From NCBI GenBank assembly GCA_035651155.1, contig DASRGG010000017.1:1-64000 (forward strand): a stretch of 64,000 bases of DNA. Direction: 5' to 3'. The notes beneath the pieces were generated by a model, which was not told the origin of the DNA, did not search any database, and worked only from the letters and a program-made list of their open reading frames with translations. Of this stretch, positions 42,670 through 53,700 are shown in pieces (within the stretch, counting starts at the first letter, position 1; the number at the start of each line of letters is the position of its first letter). Both the position numbers and the translations under genes were made by a program. The DNA is from CF-39 sp035651155 (GTDB taxonomy: Bacteria; Chloroflexota; Limnocylindria; P2-11E).

Positions 42670-44112
42670 ATGTCGGCGCACATGGACTGGCTCCGCGCCG
42701 ACGACTACTGGCTCGCGCGCCTCGTCTTCCAGCGCGGGCTCGCCCTCATCTACCTCGTCGCGTTCGTCGTGGCGTTGCGCCAGTTCCGCGCGCTCCTCGG
42801 CGAGCGCGGCCTCCTGCCGGTGCCGCATTTCGTGTCGCAGGTCCGGTTCCTCGACGCGCCGAGCCTCTTCCATCTCCGCTATTCCGACCGTCTGCTGGCC
42901 GCCGTGTCGTGGACCGGCATCGCCCTCGCGGCGTTCGCCGCGGTCGGACTCACCGACGCCGTCCCGGCGCCGCTCGCCATGCTCGTCTGGGCCGCGCTCT
43001 GGGCGATGTACCTCTCCATCGTGAACGTCGGGCAGACCTTCAATGCGTTCGGCTGGGAGAGCCTGCTCTGCGAGACGGGCTTCCTCGCGATCTTCCTCGG
43101 GAACGCGACGGTCGCGCCGACGATCGCCCTCGTCGTGCTGCTGCGCTGGCTCGTGTTCCGCGTCGAGTTCGGCGCGGGGCTCATCAAGATGCGCGGCGAC
43201 CGGTGCTGGCGCGACCTCACCTGCCTGTACTACCACCACGAGACGCAGCCGATGCCGAATCCCCTCTCGTGGTACGCGCATCACCTGCCACGGCGCTTCC
43301 ACCGCGTCGAGGCGCTCGGCAACCATTTCGCGCAGCTGGTCGCGCCGATCTTCCTCTTCGCACCGCAGCCGCTCGCGAGCGCGGCAGGCATCGTGATCAT
43401 CGCGACGCAGGGATGGCTCGTGCTCTCCGGGAACTTCGCGTGGCTGAACGCCGTCACGATGGTCCTCGCGGTCTCGAGCCTCGACGACGCGACGATCGCG
43501 CACGTGCTGCCGCTCGGGCACGTCGCGGCCGACGTGCCCATCTGGGACGGCGCGCTCGCGCTGCTGCTCACGGCACTCATCGCGGTGCTCTCCTACCGGC
43601 CCGCGCGGAATCTCCTGTCGCGGCACCAGCTCATGAACTACTCCTTCGATCCCTTCCACATCGTCGGCACGTACGGCGCCTTTGGCAGCGTCACGAAGGA
43701 GCGCGACGAGGTGGTCGTCGAGGGCACGGAGGATCCGGTGCTCACTCCGCGGACCGCCTGGCGGGAGTACGAGTTCAAGGGGAAGCCCGGCGACGCGCGG
43801 CGGCGGCCGCCACAGGTCGCTCCGTACCACCTACGTCTGGACTGGCTGATGTGGTTCGCCGCGATGTCATCGCCGATGTACCACTCGTGGTTCGTGCCGT
43901 TCGTCGCGAAGCTCCTCGAGGCCGACCGCCACACGCTCGCCCTGCTGCGGCGGGACCCCTTCGACGGCCGGCGGCCGCGATTCGTGCGCGCGCGTCTTTA
44001 CCGCTATCGCTTCACCACGCCGGCCGAGCGGCGCGAGACCGGCGCGTGGTGGCGCCGAGAGCTCCTCGGTGACTACCTGCGGCCGGTCTCCCTGCGCCAG
44101 GTCGAGGAGTAG
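42670..44112 (+). CDS. Lipase maturation factor family (DUF1222) membrane protein
   Basis: The protein has 480 aa with multiple membrane helices. Family-typical blocks are FGWESLLCETGFLAIFLG, VEFGAGLIKMRGDRCWRDLTCLYYHHETQPMPNPLSWY and NFAWLNAVTM. The C-terminal soluble part has REYEFKGKPGD and RLDWLMWFAAM. Animal LMF1 folds lipases in the ER; the bacterial role is unknown. ATG 42682 is an alternative start. Confidence 0.88.
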   Translation: MSAHMDWLRADDYWLARLVFQRGLALIYLVAFVVALRQFRALLGERGLLPVPHFVSQVRFLDAPSLFHLRYSDRLLAAVSWTGIALAAFAAVGLTDAVPAPLAMLVWAALWAMYLSIVNVGQTFNAFGWESLLCETGFLAIFLGNATVAPTIALVVLLRWLVFRVEFGAGLIKMRGDRCWRDLTCLYYHHETQPMPNPLSWYAHHLPRRFHRVEALGNHFAQLVAPIFLFAPQPLASAAGIVIIATQGWLVLSGNFAWLNAVTMVLAVSSLDDATIAHVLPLGHVAADVPIWDGALALLLTALIAVLSYRPARNLLSRHQLMNYSFDPFHIVGTYGAFGSVTKERDEVVVEGTEDPVLTPRTAWREYEFKGKPGDARRRPPQVAPYHLRLDWLMWFAAMSSPMYHSWFVPFVAKLLEADRHTLALLRRDPFDGRRPRFVRARLYRYRFTTPAERRETGAWWRRELLGDYLRPVSLRQVEE

Positions 44113-44149
44113 GCCGCGCGTCGCATCGCGACGCGGAGCGGCAAGCCGG

Positions 44150-44383
44150 GCGCGAGCCGCACGGGAACGCGGCGAGCGCGAAGCCGAGGCGGATCGAGAG
44201 CAGGCCGCCGAGGACCCAGAGCCGCTCCCCGCTCACCCGGTCCTGCGGACGTGCCGCGGCCGCGATCTCGGACGCCCCGGTGAGCAGCGCCCGTGCCGCC
44301 GCCATCAGTGACGCGATGCCGTCGACGAGCGCGTAGGCGCCGAAGAGCAGGACGAGCGCGGCGAGCGTCAGGCCCGGCCGCGC
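44150..44383 (-). pseudogene. Decayed HdeD/DUF308 membrane protein gene
   Basis: An open stretch directly after the C39-like gene stop reads RPGLTLAALVLLFGAYALVDGI, then TGASEIAAAARP, then RLWVLGGLLSIRLGFALAAFP. These are three typical pieces of DUF308/HdeD proteins, but the segments between them are shortened and the N-terminal part is absent. No intact start exists. Confidence 0.5.
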
Positions 44384-45547
44384 TCAGTGCCACTTCACGC
44401 GACCCTCTTTGTCGGACGGCCACTCGGCATCGCCGTCGTCCACGAGGATCACGAACTGGTTCCCCCAATGCGGCGTCGGGTACGTGCCGTCGCTGCGCTC
44501 GACGTTCAGGCTCGATCCGTCGGGCATGCGCACCACCGCCTGATACGCGAAGCGGAGCCACCACTCGTCGCCGTACCACTCGGCGAGGCCGATCGGTTGG
44601 CCGGTCTGGAATCCGGGCGCGCGTGACTTGTCGGGCCGGTGGCTCGCGGTCTCCGGGCGCACGTCGCCGCGCTGCGGGTCCTCGACGATCACCTGCGTGA
44701 ACGCGTTCGCGGGATCGTCGTAGAACGTGCCGAACGCCCCGGTGAATCCGACGAGCAGCGGGTCGTGCTGCCCGGCCAGGCTGATCACGTGCACGGGCTT
44801 GCCGCTGCGCACGAGCCAGTAGATCGCCGACTTCGTCGCTTCCTCGCGCGTCGCGAAGCGGTAGTAGTGATAGTTGTTGCGCGCGTCGAGACGCTTCTGC
44901 ATCGTCGCGATCGCCGCCGGGTCGATCCCCGGGTCCTTGCTCTTGTTGAAGGCCTGGCCCTGCTGGAGGATCTGCGTCGCGGAGAGCGGGTCCGTGCCGG
45001 CGGTGAAGCTTTGCACCATGCGCACGCTCGCGGCGGCGCAGGCGAGCGGGTCGCCCTTGGGGTCTTCGAACTCGGTGAACCACGGCACGTTCGTGAGGCG
45101 ATCGCCCATGGTCCGGAACTTCTGCTGGTACGGGAACGTGCCGCGCGCGGTGACGAGGGCGAGGCTCGCGGTGTAGTCGGTCGAACCGCGGAGCAGGCCC
45201 TGGCAGGTCACGACGCCCTTCAGGCCGCTCGCGTCGATGGACGAGTCGCACGGGAAACCGGGGTCCGGGGTCACCGTGACCTTCACGGCCGCCGCCTTCT
45301 CGCTCGCGGTCCACGACACCTTCATGAAACGCGCGGTCTGCGTGCAGCAGGTCTCCTGCGTGAACGTGACCTCGGGCGGCTTGGGCGCGCCGGTGGCGCT
45401 CGCGGTCGCGGCCGCGCCGCCGATCGTCCCCCCGCGACCGAAGAGGAACCCGCCGACCGTGAACGCGAACACGAGCGCGACGGCGACGAGCGCCGCCTGC
45501 CCGATCCGCTCCCCGCGCGTGAACACCGGTGGGCCATATCCTCGCAT
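44384..45547 (-). CDS. Membrane-anchored C39-like (papain-fold) protein
   Basis: The frame has 387 codons from ATG 45547; GTG 45526 is a possible alternative. One membrane helix (about 18-38) is followed by a fibronectin-like region with a CC pair (TQETCCTQTARFMKVSW). A domain with DPLACAAASVRMV then supplies the candidate catalytic Cys, and KPVHVISLAGQHDPLLVGF the His of a C39-like peptidase. The product likely faces outside. Proteolytic activity is inferred. Confidence 0.65.
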   Translation of the reverse strand: MRGYGPPVFTRGERIGQAALVAVALVFAFTVGGFLFGRGGTIGGAAATASATGAPKPPEVTFTQETCCTQTARFMKVSWTASEKAAAVKVTVTPDPGFPCDSSIDASGLKGVVTCQGLLRGSTDYTASLALVTARGTFPYQQKFRTMGDRLTNVPWFTEFEDPKGDPLACAAASVRMVQSFTAGTDPLSATQILQQGQAFNKSKDPGIDPAAIATMQKRLDARNNYHYYRFATREEATKSAIYWLVRSGKPVHVISLAGQHDPLLVGFTGAFGTFYDDPANAFTQVIVEDPQRGDVRPETASHRPDKSRAPGFQTGQPIGLAEWYGDEWWLRFAYQAVVRMPDGSSLNVERSDGTYPTPHWGNQFVILVDDGDAEWPSDKEGRVKWH

Positions 45548-45550
45548 CCC

Positions 45551-46816
45551 GTGGCAGCTCTTCCCATCACGCCGATCCGCCGGGCCCTCGCGGGCCCGCG
45601 CGTGCGTGTGCCGGCTTCGAAGAGCGTCGCCAACCGCGAGCTGGTCCTCTCCGCCACCGCGACCGGACGGTCGCTGATCGACGTCGGCGGGCTCGATCCC
45701 GGCGCCGACGTCCACGCGATGGCGGACGCGATCGCGGCGCTCGGCCACGAGGTGCGCTGGAGCGGCGGCCGTATCGAGGTGACGCCGCGCGACGCGCCGT
45801 ACGAGCACGCCACCATCGACGCTCACGATGCCGGAACGGTCGCCCGCTTCGCGACCGCGCTCGCCGCGACGACCGGGCGTGAGGTACGGGTCGACGGCTC
45901 GCCGCGCATGCGCGAGCGTCCGATGTCGGCGCTGGTCGCCGCGCTGCGATCGCTCGGCGCAACCATCGACCGGGAGGCCCTGCCGCTCACGGTCCGCGGT
46001 CCGCTGGAAGGCGGCGAGGTGACGATCCCGGGCTACGAGTCGAGCCAGTTCGCCTCGGCGCTCCTGCTCGTCGCGCCGCGCATGCGACGGGGCCTGCGCC
46101 TGCGCCTCGCCGGCGCCGTCGTCTCGGCGCCGTTCCTCGACATGACGGTCGCGTCGCTCGCGCGGCGCGGCGTGATCGTCGAGCGCCCGTCCCGGCACCT
46201 CTTGGTCGTCGCCCCGCAGGAGGTCAAGGGCCGGTCGGTCGAGGTACCGGGCGACGTGACCGCCGCGACGTATCCGGCCGCGGCGGCCGCGATCCTCGGC
46301 GGCTCCATCACGATCGAGAACGCGTCGGCGCGGCGCCAGCAGGGCGGTCAGGGCGACGCGCGCTTCTTCGAGCTCATCCAGGACATGGGCTGCGCGGTCC
46401 GGCGCTCCGGCTCGGGGACGACGGTGCGCCGCGCAGGTGACCTCCTTGGCATCGTGGCGAACGTCGCGGACTGCTCCGACGTGTTCCCCACCCTCGCCGC
46501 GATCGCGACACAGGCCGGCACGCCCACGGAGCTCGACGGCCTCGGTCACACGCGCAAGCAGGAGTCCGATCGCATCGCCGCGGTCGCCGCGGCGATCACC
46601 GCGCTGGGCGGCAGTGCCCAGGCCTTCGGCGACGGCATCCGGATCGAGCCGCGTCCGCTGCGCGAGGGCGTCGTCGACGCGGCCGGCGATCACCGCATCG
46701 CCATGGCGTTCTCCATCCTCGGACTCCTCGTCCCGGGCGTGGCGATCGCCGGCGCGGAGTCCGTCTCGAAGACCTTCCCCGGCTTCTACGAGATGTTGCA
46801 GGCGCTGCGACGATGA
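45551..46816 (+). CDS. aroA: 3-phosphoshikimate 1-carboxyvinyltransferase (EPSP synthase)
   Basis: The enzyme has 421 aa from GTG 45551. Active-site motifs are VPASKSVANRELVLSA, SQFASALLL, NVADCSDVFPTLAAIA, LGHTRKQESDRIAA and AGDHRIAMAFS. It makes EPSP for chorismate. The start lies only 3 bp from the ATG of the divergent C39-like gene. It converges on the trp/tyr operon whose tyrA ends 35 bp away. Confidence 0.96.
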   Translation: MAALPITPIRRALAGPRVRVPASKSVANRELVLSATATGRSLIDVGGLDPGADVHAMADAIAALGHEVRWSGGRIEVTPRDAPYEHATIDAHDAGTVARFATALAATTGREVRVDGSPRMRERPMSALVAALRSLGATIDREALPLTVRGPLEGGEVTIPGYESSQFASALLLVAPRMRRGLRLRLAGAVVSAPFLDMTVASLARRGVIVERPSRHLLVVAPQEVKGRSVEVPGDVTAATYPAAAAAILGGSITIENASARRQQGGQGDARFFELIQDMGCAVRRSGSGTTVRRAGDLLGIVANVADCSDVFPTLAAIATQAGTPTELDGLGHTRKQESDRIAAVAAAITALGGSAQAFGDGIRIEPRPLREGVVDAAGDHRIAMAFSILGLLVPGVAIAGAESVSKTFPGFYEMLQALRR

Positions 46817-46851
46817 GCCGGCCGAACGAGCCCGAGAAGGACCGGGAGCGG

Positions 46852-47667
46852 CTACCCGAGCAGCGCGCGCGCTGACGCGGCGCGCTCGAGCGTCGCGCGG
46901 ACCGCGGGCGCGTCCCGCTCCGCGACGGCGCGCTCGAGCTCGTCGAGGACGGCCCGCAGGCGCGCCAGCGCCGCGACGACGTTCCCGGCGTTCGCGGCGA
47001 GGAGCGATTCGGCGAGATCCGGCGGGGTGTCCGCGAGGCGCGTCGCGTCGCGGAATCCCGGACCGGCGAACGCCGCGAGCTGGGCCGTCGCGTCGGCGCC
47101 CGCGATCGCGAGCGCGGCGGCGAGAGCGAGCGGCAGCGCGGACGTGACCGCGACGATCCGATCGTGCTCGGCCGCGGAGCACACCGTCACCACGCCGCCG
47201 GCGTCGCGCGCGATGCATCCGGCCACACGCACCGCCTCGCTGTCCGACGACGCGGTCGGGACGACGAGGAACGAACGTCCGGCGAGCAGCCGCGCGTCGG
47301 CCATGCCGAATCCCGACGCGCTCCGTCCCGCCATCGGATGCATGCCCACGACGCGCGCTCCGTCGGGGTGCTCGCGGACGAACCCCTCCACGGGGGTGCG
47401 CACGGAGGACACGTCGAGGACCACCGCCCCGCCCGCGCGCGGCGCGAGCGCGGCGAGCGTCGGGAGCACCGCGCGCAGCGGGGTCGCCACGACGACCGCG
47501 TCGGCCGGTAGCAGCGCCTCGAGCGCGTCGACGGTGCGGATACCGCGCGCGCGCGCCGCGTCACGCGTCGCCCGATCGACGTCGAAGCCCGTGAGGTCGT
47601 GCGTCCCGTGGAGCGCCAGCGCGAGCGAGCCGCCGATGAGTCCGAGGCCGGCGACGCCGATCCTCAC
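46852..47667 (-). CDS. tyrA: Prephenate dehydrogenase (TyrA)
   Basis: The enzyme has 271 aa from GTG 47667, overlapping aroF by 4 nt. The Rossmann start is RIGVAGLGLIGGSLALAL. VVLDVSSVRTPVEGF and VGMHPMAG place the catalytic region; ATPL is the substrate loop. It oxidises prephenate (or arogenate) to the tyrosine precursor. No ACT domain is present, so feedback inhibition may act elsewhere. Confidence 0.92.
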   Translation of the reverse strand: MRIGVAGLGLIGGSLALALHGTHDLTGFDVDRATRDAARARGIRTVDALEALLPADAVVVATPLRAVLPTLAALAPRAGGAVVLDVSSVRTPVEGFVREHPDGARVVGMHPMAGRSASGFGMADARLLAGRSFLVVPTASSDSEAVRVAGCIARDAGGVVTVCSAAEHDRIVAVTSALPLALAAALAIAGADATAQLAAFAGPGFRDATRLADTPPDLAESLLAANAGNVVAALARLRAVLDELERAVAERDAPAVRATLERAASARALLG

Positions 47668-48698
47668 GGCCGCGCGCCCTCGGGGACGGCGCGGCCGACG
47701 GCGCGCGTGACGGCGCCCACCTGCGACATGAGCGACGCGAAGTTCTCGAACGTGAGCGACTCGAAGCCGTCGGAGAGCGCGTGATCGGGGCTCGGATGGA
47801 CCTCGATCATCAGCGCATCGGCTCCCGCGGCGACGGCGGCGAGCGCGACGGGCGCGACGAGGTACCACTTCCCCGTTCCGTGCGATGGGTCGCCGACGAC
47901 CGGAAGATGCGTCAGCCGCTTGAGCAGCGGGATCGCGTTCACGTCGAACGTGTTGCGCGTGTACCTCTCGAACGTGCGGATCCCGCGCTCGCAGAGGATC
48001 ACGTTGCGATTCCCGCGCGCGAGGATGTACTCCGCCGAGAGCAAGAGCTCCTCGACCGTCGCCGAGATCCCGCGCTTGAGGAGCACGGGCTTCGGCTGCT
48101 CCCCGGCCGCGTCGAGCAGCGCGTAGTTCTGCATGTTCCGCGCGCCGATCTGCAGGCAGTCGGCGCTGCGGGCCACCGCGTCGACGTCGCCGGGCGTGAG
48201 CACCTCGGTCACGACCGCGAGGCCCGTCTCCGCCCGCGCCTCCGCGAGCAGCTCGAGGCCGTCGACGCCGAGGCCACGGAACGTGTACGGCGACGAGCGC
48301 GGCTTGAAGGCGCCGCCGCGCAGGATCGTCGCGCCGGCGGCGCAGACCGCGCGCGCGGTGGCGAGCAGCTGATCGCGGGACTCGACCGAGCAGGGGCCGG
48401 CGATCACCGCCAGCGGCGCTCCGCCGCCGACGGGCACGCCGCCGACGCGCACCACCGTGTCGTCGGGGATCACCTCGCGCGACGCGAGCTTGAAGGGCCG
48501 GCTCACCGGCACGACCTCGGCGACGCCGGGGAGGGACTCGACCGCGTCCGCCGCGGCGCGGGACGTCGTGCCGAACGTGCCGATGGCCATGCGTTCCGCG
48601 CCGGGGAGCGGCACGGGCGTGATCCCGAACTCCTGGATGCGCGCGACGACGGCGTCGATCTCCTTCTGCGACGCGCCCCGCTTCATGACGACGAGCAC
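47664..48698 (-). CDS. aroF: 3-deoxy-7-phosphoheptulonate synthase (type I-beta, N-terminal regulatory domain)
   Basis: The enzyme has 344 aa from GTG 48698 (TAGTG overlap with aroH). A ~70-residue ACT/ferredoxin-like domain begins VLVVMKRGASQKEID, followed by the barrel with VIAGPCSVES, LRGGAFKPRSSPYTFRGLG and DPSHGTGK. It catalyses the first shikimate-pathway step. The N-terminal domain usually binds Tyr or Phe for feedback. Confidence 0.95.
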   Translation of the reverse strand: MLVVMKRGASQKEIDAVVARIQEFGITPVPLPGAERMAIGTFGTTSRAAADAVESLPGVAEVVPVSRPFKLASREVIPDDTVVRVGGVPVGGGAPLAVIAGPCSVESRDQLLATARAVCAAGATILRGGAFKPRSSPYTFRGLGVDGLELLAEARAETGLAVVTEVLTPGDVDAVARSADCLQIGARNMQNYALLDAAGEQPKPVLLKRGISATVEELLLSAEYILARGNRNVILCERGIRTFERYTRNTFDVNAIPLLKRLTHLPVVGDPSHGTGKWYLVAPVALAAVAAGADALMIEVHPSPDHALSDGFESLTFENFASLMSQVGAVTRAVGRAVPEGARP

Positions 48699-49096
48699 TA
48701 GGAGGCGCCCTTCTCGTCGCCGGGGAGATCCAGCGCCCACCCGGGTCGAAGGGCGCGCGCGCCGCGCAGGAAGGCGTGGCGGACGTCGCGCTGCGCCTTC
48801 GTGGTGTTCCACGCGATGAGGACGCGGATGCAGCGCGCGAGCGCGCCGGGCACCGGGATCTCGCGTCCGCAGATGAGGGGCACCTCCGTCCAGCCGAGCG
48901 CCGCGCGAGCGGCGTCGGCCGGGAACGCCGCGTCGAGGTCCGGCGTGACGGTGAACCAGACGTAGCCGATGTCCTCGGACCGCAGCCCGTTCAGGTCGCA
49001 CAGGATCCGGAGCAGCTCCGCCGTGGCCTCGGTGATGGCCTTCGCGTCGTTCGCCTTCGCGGTCGTCGCCCCGCGGATGCCGCGCACCGCCGTCAC
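48698..49096 (-). CDS. aroH: Chorismate mutase, AroH class
   Basis: The enzyme has 132 aa from GTG 49096 (GTGA overlap with trpA). AVRGIRGATTAKANDAKAI, YVWFTVTPDLDAAFPA and IRVLIAWNT match the trimeric Bacillus AroH, including its conserved Arg near the N-terminus. It converts chorismate to prephenate for TyrA. Confidence 0.95.
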   Translation of the reverse strand: MTAVRGIRGATTAKANDAKAITEATAELLRILCDLNGLRSEDIGYVWFTVTPDLDAAFPADAARAALGWTEVPLICGREIPVPGALARCIRVLIAWNTTKAQRDVRHAFLRGARALRPGWALDLPGDEKGAS

Positions 49097-49907
49097 GAGC
49101 GTCCCGCCTCGCGCAGCGACGCCACGAAGGCGCGGAGCGCGTCCGCGCGCGACGCGGGTGACGCGCGGCCGACCGTGTCGAGGGCGGCGCTGCCGACGAC
49201 CACGCCGTCGGCGATCCCCCGGAGCGCGCGCACGTGATCGGGGGTGCCGATCCCGAAGCCCACGACCACGGGCAGGCGCGTGTGCCGGCGGACGCGCGCG
49301 ACGAGCCGGCCGACGTCGGCCCCGAGCTCGCTCCGCGCTCCGGTGACGCCCGTGAGCGAGACGCAGTAGACGAATCCGCGCCCCGCCGGCAGGAGCCGGG
49401 CGAGCCGCTCGTCCGGCGTCGTCGGCGCGTAGAGATCGATGCGGACGAGGCGCGCGGGCGCGAACGCCGCGTCCAGCTCGCCGCTCTCCTCCGCCGGCAT
49501 GTCCGGCACGATCGCGCCCGCGATGCCCGCGTCGGCGAGCTCGCGCGCGAGGCGCGCGTACCCGCGCTGGAAGAAGGGATTCGTGTACCCCATGAGCAGC
49601 ACCGCCGCGTCACGGTCGCGCACGACCGCGGCCCCCTCGCGGATGCAGTCGTCGAGCGTCACGCCGGCCCCGAGCGCTATCTCGCTCGCGCGCTGCACGG
49701 TGGTGCCGTCGGCGAGCGGATCGCTGAAGGGCACGCCGAGCTCGAGCACGTCCGCGCCGCCGTCGAGCGCGGCCCGCAGCAACGAGGCCGAGGTCGCACG
49801 ATCCGGATAGCCGACGGTGAGATAGACGATCACCGCGAGACGCTTCTCGTCGCGCGCCCGCGCGAACGCGCGCTCGAGGCGGACGCTGCCGTCCACGACG
49901 GCCGTCG

Positions 49908-49911
<4 letters not shown>
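49093..49911 (-). CDS. trpA: Tryptophan synthase alpha subunit
   Basis: The protein has 272 aa from ATG 49911 (ATGA overlap with trpB). The catalytic Glu lies in DVLELGVPFSDPLADG, the Asp in IVPDMPAEE; VVVGFGIGTPDHV and VVVGSAALD bind phosphate. It cleaves indole-3-glycerol phosphate. Confidence 0.96.
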
Positions 49912-51076
<1,165 letters not shown>

Positions 51077-51080
<4 letters not shown>

Positions 51081-51988
51081 GGCGCGCGCTCCCCGACCGC
51101 CGTCGCCGCGCGTGCCGGACCCGTTCGGATCGCCGACAGGCCGCGGATGAGCGGCGCCGGATCCGGCGCGCGCATGAGGGCCGTCCCCACGAGCACGGCG
51201 TCGACGCGCGATGGCAGCAGGCGCGCGTCGTCGACCGTCTCGATGCCGGACTCCGCGACGAAGATCTGGTCCTCGCGCACGAACGAGTGCAGCTGCCGCG
51301 CGCGGCTCGTGTCGATATCGCCGGGCCGGCGCAGGTCCCGCGCGTTCGCGCCGACGACGAGCGCGCCCGACGCGACGGCGCGGCCGAACGCCACCGGCTC
51401 GTGCGCCTCGACCAGCGCGCCCATGTTCAGCTCGCGCGCGCGGCGGATGAGGCGCCGGAGCTCCACGTCGGAGAGCGCCTCGGCGATGAGCAGGATGGCG
51501 TCGGCGCCCGCGGCGCGCGCCTCCGCGACCTGGTAGCCGCTCACGACGATGTCCTTGCAGAGCAACGGGACGCTCGGCACGGCCTCACGGACCGCCGCGA
51601 GATCCGCGAGCGAGCCGCCCCAGTGGCGCGGCTCCGTGAGCACCGAGATCGCCGAGGCGCCTGCTTGGGCGTAGCGGCGCGCCTGCGCCGCGGGATCGAC
51701 GTTCGTCCCGAGCTCGCCGAGCGTCGGCGAGACGCGCTTCACCTCGGCGACGACCGCGAGCCTGCGCTCGCGCCGGAGCGACTGGAGGCGCGCCGTGAAC
51801 ATGTCGCCGAGCCGCACCGGTGCGCCGCCGAACGCCGCGAATTCGGCCTCCGCCCCATGCGGGCGCCGCGCTCGCGTCCACACGTTGCCGACGGCACGCG
51901 CGAGCACGTCCGTCTCGGGCACGCGCGCTCGCGCGGCGATCGCGTCCGCGCGCCGCTCCGCCACGACCTGTTCGAGGAAGTCGCTCAT
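51077..51988 (-). CDS. trpC: Indole-3-glycerol phosphate synthase
   Basis: The protein has 303 aa, about 35 longer than usual, with an extra ~20 residues around 40-60. Barrel motifs are AEVKRVSPTLGEL (catalytic Lys), PLLCKDIVVSGYQV, LVEAHEP and FVAESGIE. A 112-nt gap separates it from trpD, the only sizeable break in the operon. Confidence 0.95.
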
Positions 51989-52100
51989 GTCTTTTCTCGC
52001 GCTCGGCTCGGCCCGCTTCGCGGCCCGCGCCTCACCGCCTCGCTTCGCTCGCGCGTGGGCTCGCTCGTCGCGGGGGACCCGCTCCTCGCTCGGCGTGTTT

Positions 52101-53138
52101 TCATGCCGACGCTTCCTGCGCGCGGCCGAGACGCTGGCTCGTCGAGATGAAGCGCTCGAGGCGGTCGCGCGCGGCTCCGGAGTCGATCGCCTTCGCCGCG
52201 ACCGACACGCCCTCGCGCAGGCTGCCCGCGAGCCCCGCGACGTAGCACGCCGCGGCCGCGTTCAGCAGGACCGCCGTGCGCGCGCCGTTCTTCGCCCCTC
52301 CCAGGACCTCGCGCGCGACACGCGAGTTCGTGGGGGCGTCGCCGCCGACGATCTCCTCGCGCCGCGCGCGCACCAGACCCACCTCATCCGGCGTCATGGT
52401 GTACGCCCGGACCTCGCCGCGCCGCACCTCCCACACCCGCGTCTCCGACGATGGGCTGATCTCGTCGAGCCCATCGCTGCCGTGCACGACCAGCGCGTGG
52501 ATGACGGCCAGCTCCGTGAGCGCCTTGGCCATCGTCTCGGCGATCGCGACGCTCGGCACGCCGAGCACGTAGTGGCGCACGCCGGCGGGATTCGCGAGCG
52601 GGCCGAGCAGGTTGAAGACGGTCCGGATGCCCAGCTCGCGGCGCACCGGCCCCGCGTGACGCATCGCCGGATGGAAGCGCGGCGCGAACATGAAGCCGAT
52701 CCCGACCTCTTCGACGCAGACGGCGATGCCCTCGGGTCCGAGGTCGATCGCCACGCCGAGCGCCTCGAGCACGTCGGCGCTCCCGCACGCGCTCGAGGCC
52801 GCGCGGTTCCCGTGCTTGGCGACCCGCGCTCCGGCGCCGGCCGCCACGAGCGACGCGAGCGTCGAGATGTTGATGCTGTTCGAGCGGTCCCCGCCCGTGC
52901 CCACGACGTCGATGGCGCCGTCGCGCACCGTGACGTGCACGGCGTGCGCGCGCATCGCCGACGCGAAGCCGGCGATCTCGTCCGGCGTCTCGCCGCGCAC
53001 GCGCAGCGCGGCGACGAGCGCGCCGAGCTGCGCCGGCGTCGCCTCGCCCGACATGACCGACGTCATCGCGGCCTCCGCCTCCTCCCGCGTGAGGGGGCGG
53101 CCGCCGGCGATGATGCCAAGGGCCTCACGAGCGTCCAC
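52101..53138 (-). CDS. trpD: Anthranilate phosphoribosyltransferase
   Basis: The enzyme has 345 aa from GTG 53138, overlapping trpG by 14 nt. The PRPP site is DVVGTGGDRSNSINIST. KHGNRAASSACGSADVLEALG and FMFAPRFHPAMRHAGPVRRELG are hallmark blocks. Confidence 0.96.
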   Translation of the reverse strand: MDAREALGIIAGGRPLTREEAEAAMTSVMSGEATPAQLGALVAALRVRGETPDEIAGFASAMRAHAVHVTVRDGAIDVVGTGGDRSNSINISTLASLVAAGAGARVAKHGNRAASSACGSADVLEALGVAIDLGPEGIAVCVEEVGIGFMFAPRFHPAMRHAGPVRRELGIRTVFNLLGPLANPAGVRHYVLGVPSVAIAETMAKALTELAVIHALVVHGSDGLDEISPSSETRVWEVRRGEVRAYTMTPDEVGLVRARREEIVGGDAPTNSRVAREVLGGAKNGARTAVLLNAAAACYVAGLAGSLREGVSVAAKAIDSGAARDRLERFISTSQRLGRAQEASA

Positions 53139-53700
53139 TGAAGTTCTCCAGCATGCGCAGTCCATCGACGGTAAGCACGGACTCTGGGTGGAACTGCACA
53201 GCCTCGACCGGCAGCGTGCGGTGGCGAAGGCCCATCACCACGCCATCCTCCGCCCGCGCGGTCACGACGAGCTCGGGAGGCAGCGTGGCCTCGTCGACCA
53301 TCAGCGAGTGGTAGCGCGTCGCCTCGGTCGGCACCGGGATGCCCGCGAAGAGCCCCTGTCCGTCGTGCCGGACGAGGCTCGTCTTGCCGTGTCGCGGCGC
53401 CGGCGCGCGAACGACGCGCCCACCAAACGCGATCGCGATGCACTGCAGACCGAGACACACGCCGAGTGTTGGGATCCCGCGGGCCGGCGCCTCGCGCACG
53501 ATCGCCGGCGAGCGGCCGGCCTCCTCCGGACGCCCGGGGCCGGGCGAGACGACGACGCGGTCCGGACGTCTTGCGAGCGCGGCGTCGAGCGCCGGGTCGT
53601 CCGCGCGGAGGACGTCGACGGTGTGCCCCAGCGACGAGAAGGCCTGCGCCAGGTTGAACGTGAAGGAGTCGTAGTTGTCGACCAGCAGGATCCGGCTCAC
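53125..53700 (-). CDS. trpG: Anthranilate synthase glutamine amidotransferase subunit
   Basis: The protein has 191 aa from GTG 53700 (GTGA overlap with trpE). DNYDSFTFNL, VSPGPGRPEEAG, the nucleophile GVCLGLQ and the His/Glu pair AVQFHPES are intact. It feeds ammonia to TrpE and may also serve PabB. Confidence 0.95.
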   Translation of the reverse strand: MSRILLVDNYDSFTFNLAQAFSSLGHTVDVLRADDPALDAALARRPDRVVVSPGPGRPEEAGRSPAIVREAPARGIPTLGVCLGLQCIAIAFGGRVVRAPAPRHGKTSLVRHDGQGLFAGIPVPTEATRYHSLMVDEATLPPELVVTARAEDGVVMGLRHRTLPVEAVQFHPESVLTVDGLRMLENFSGRS

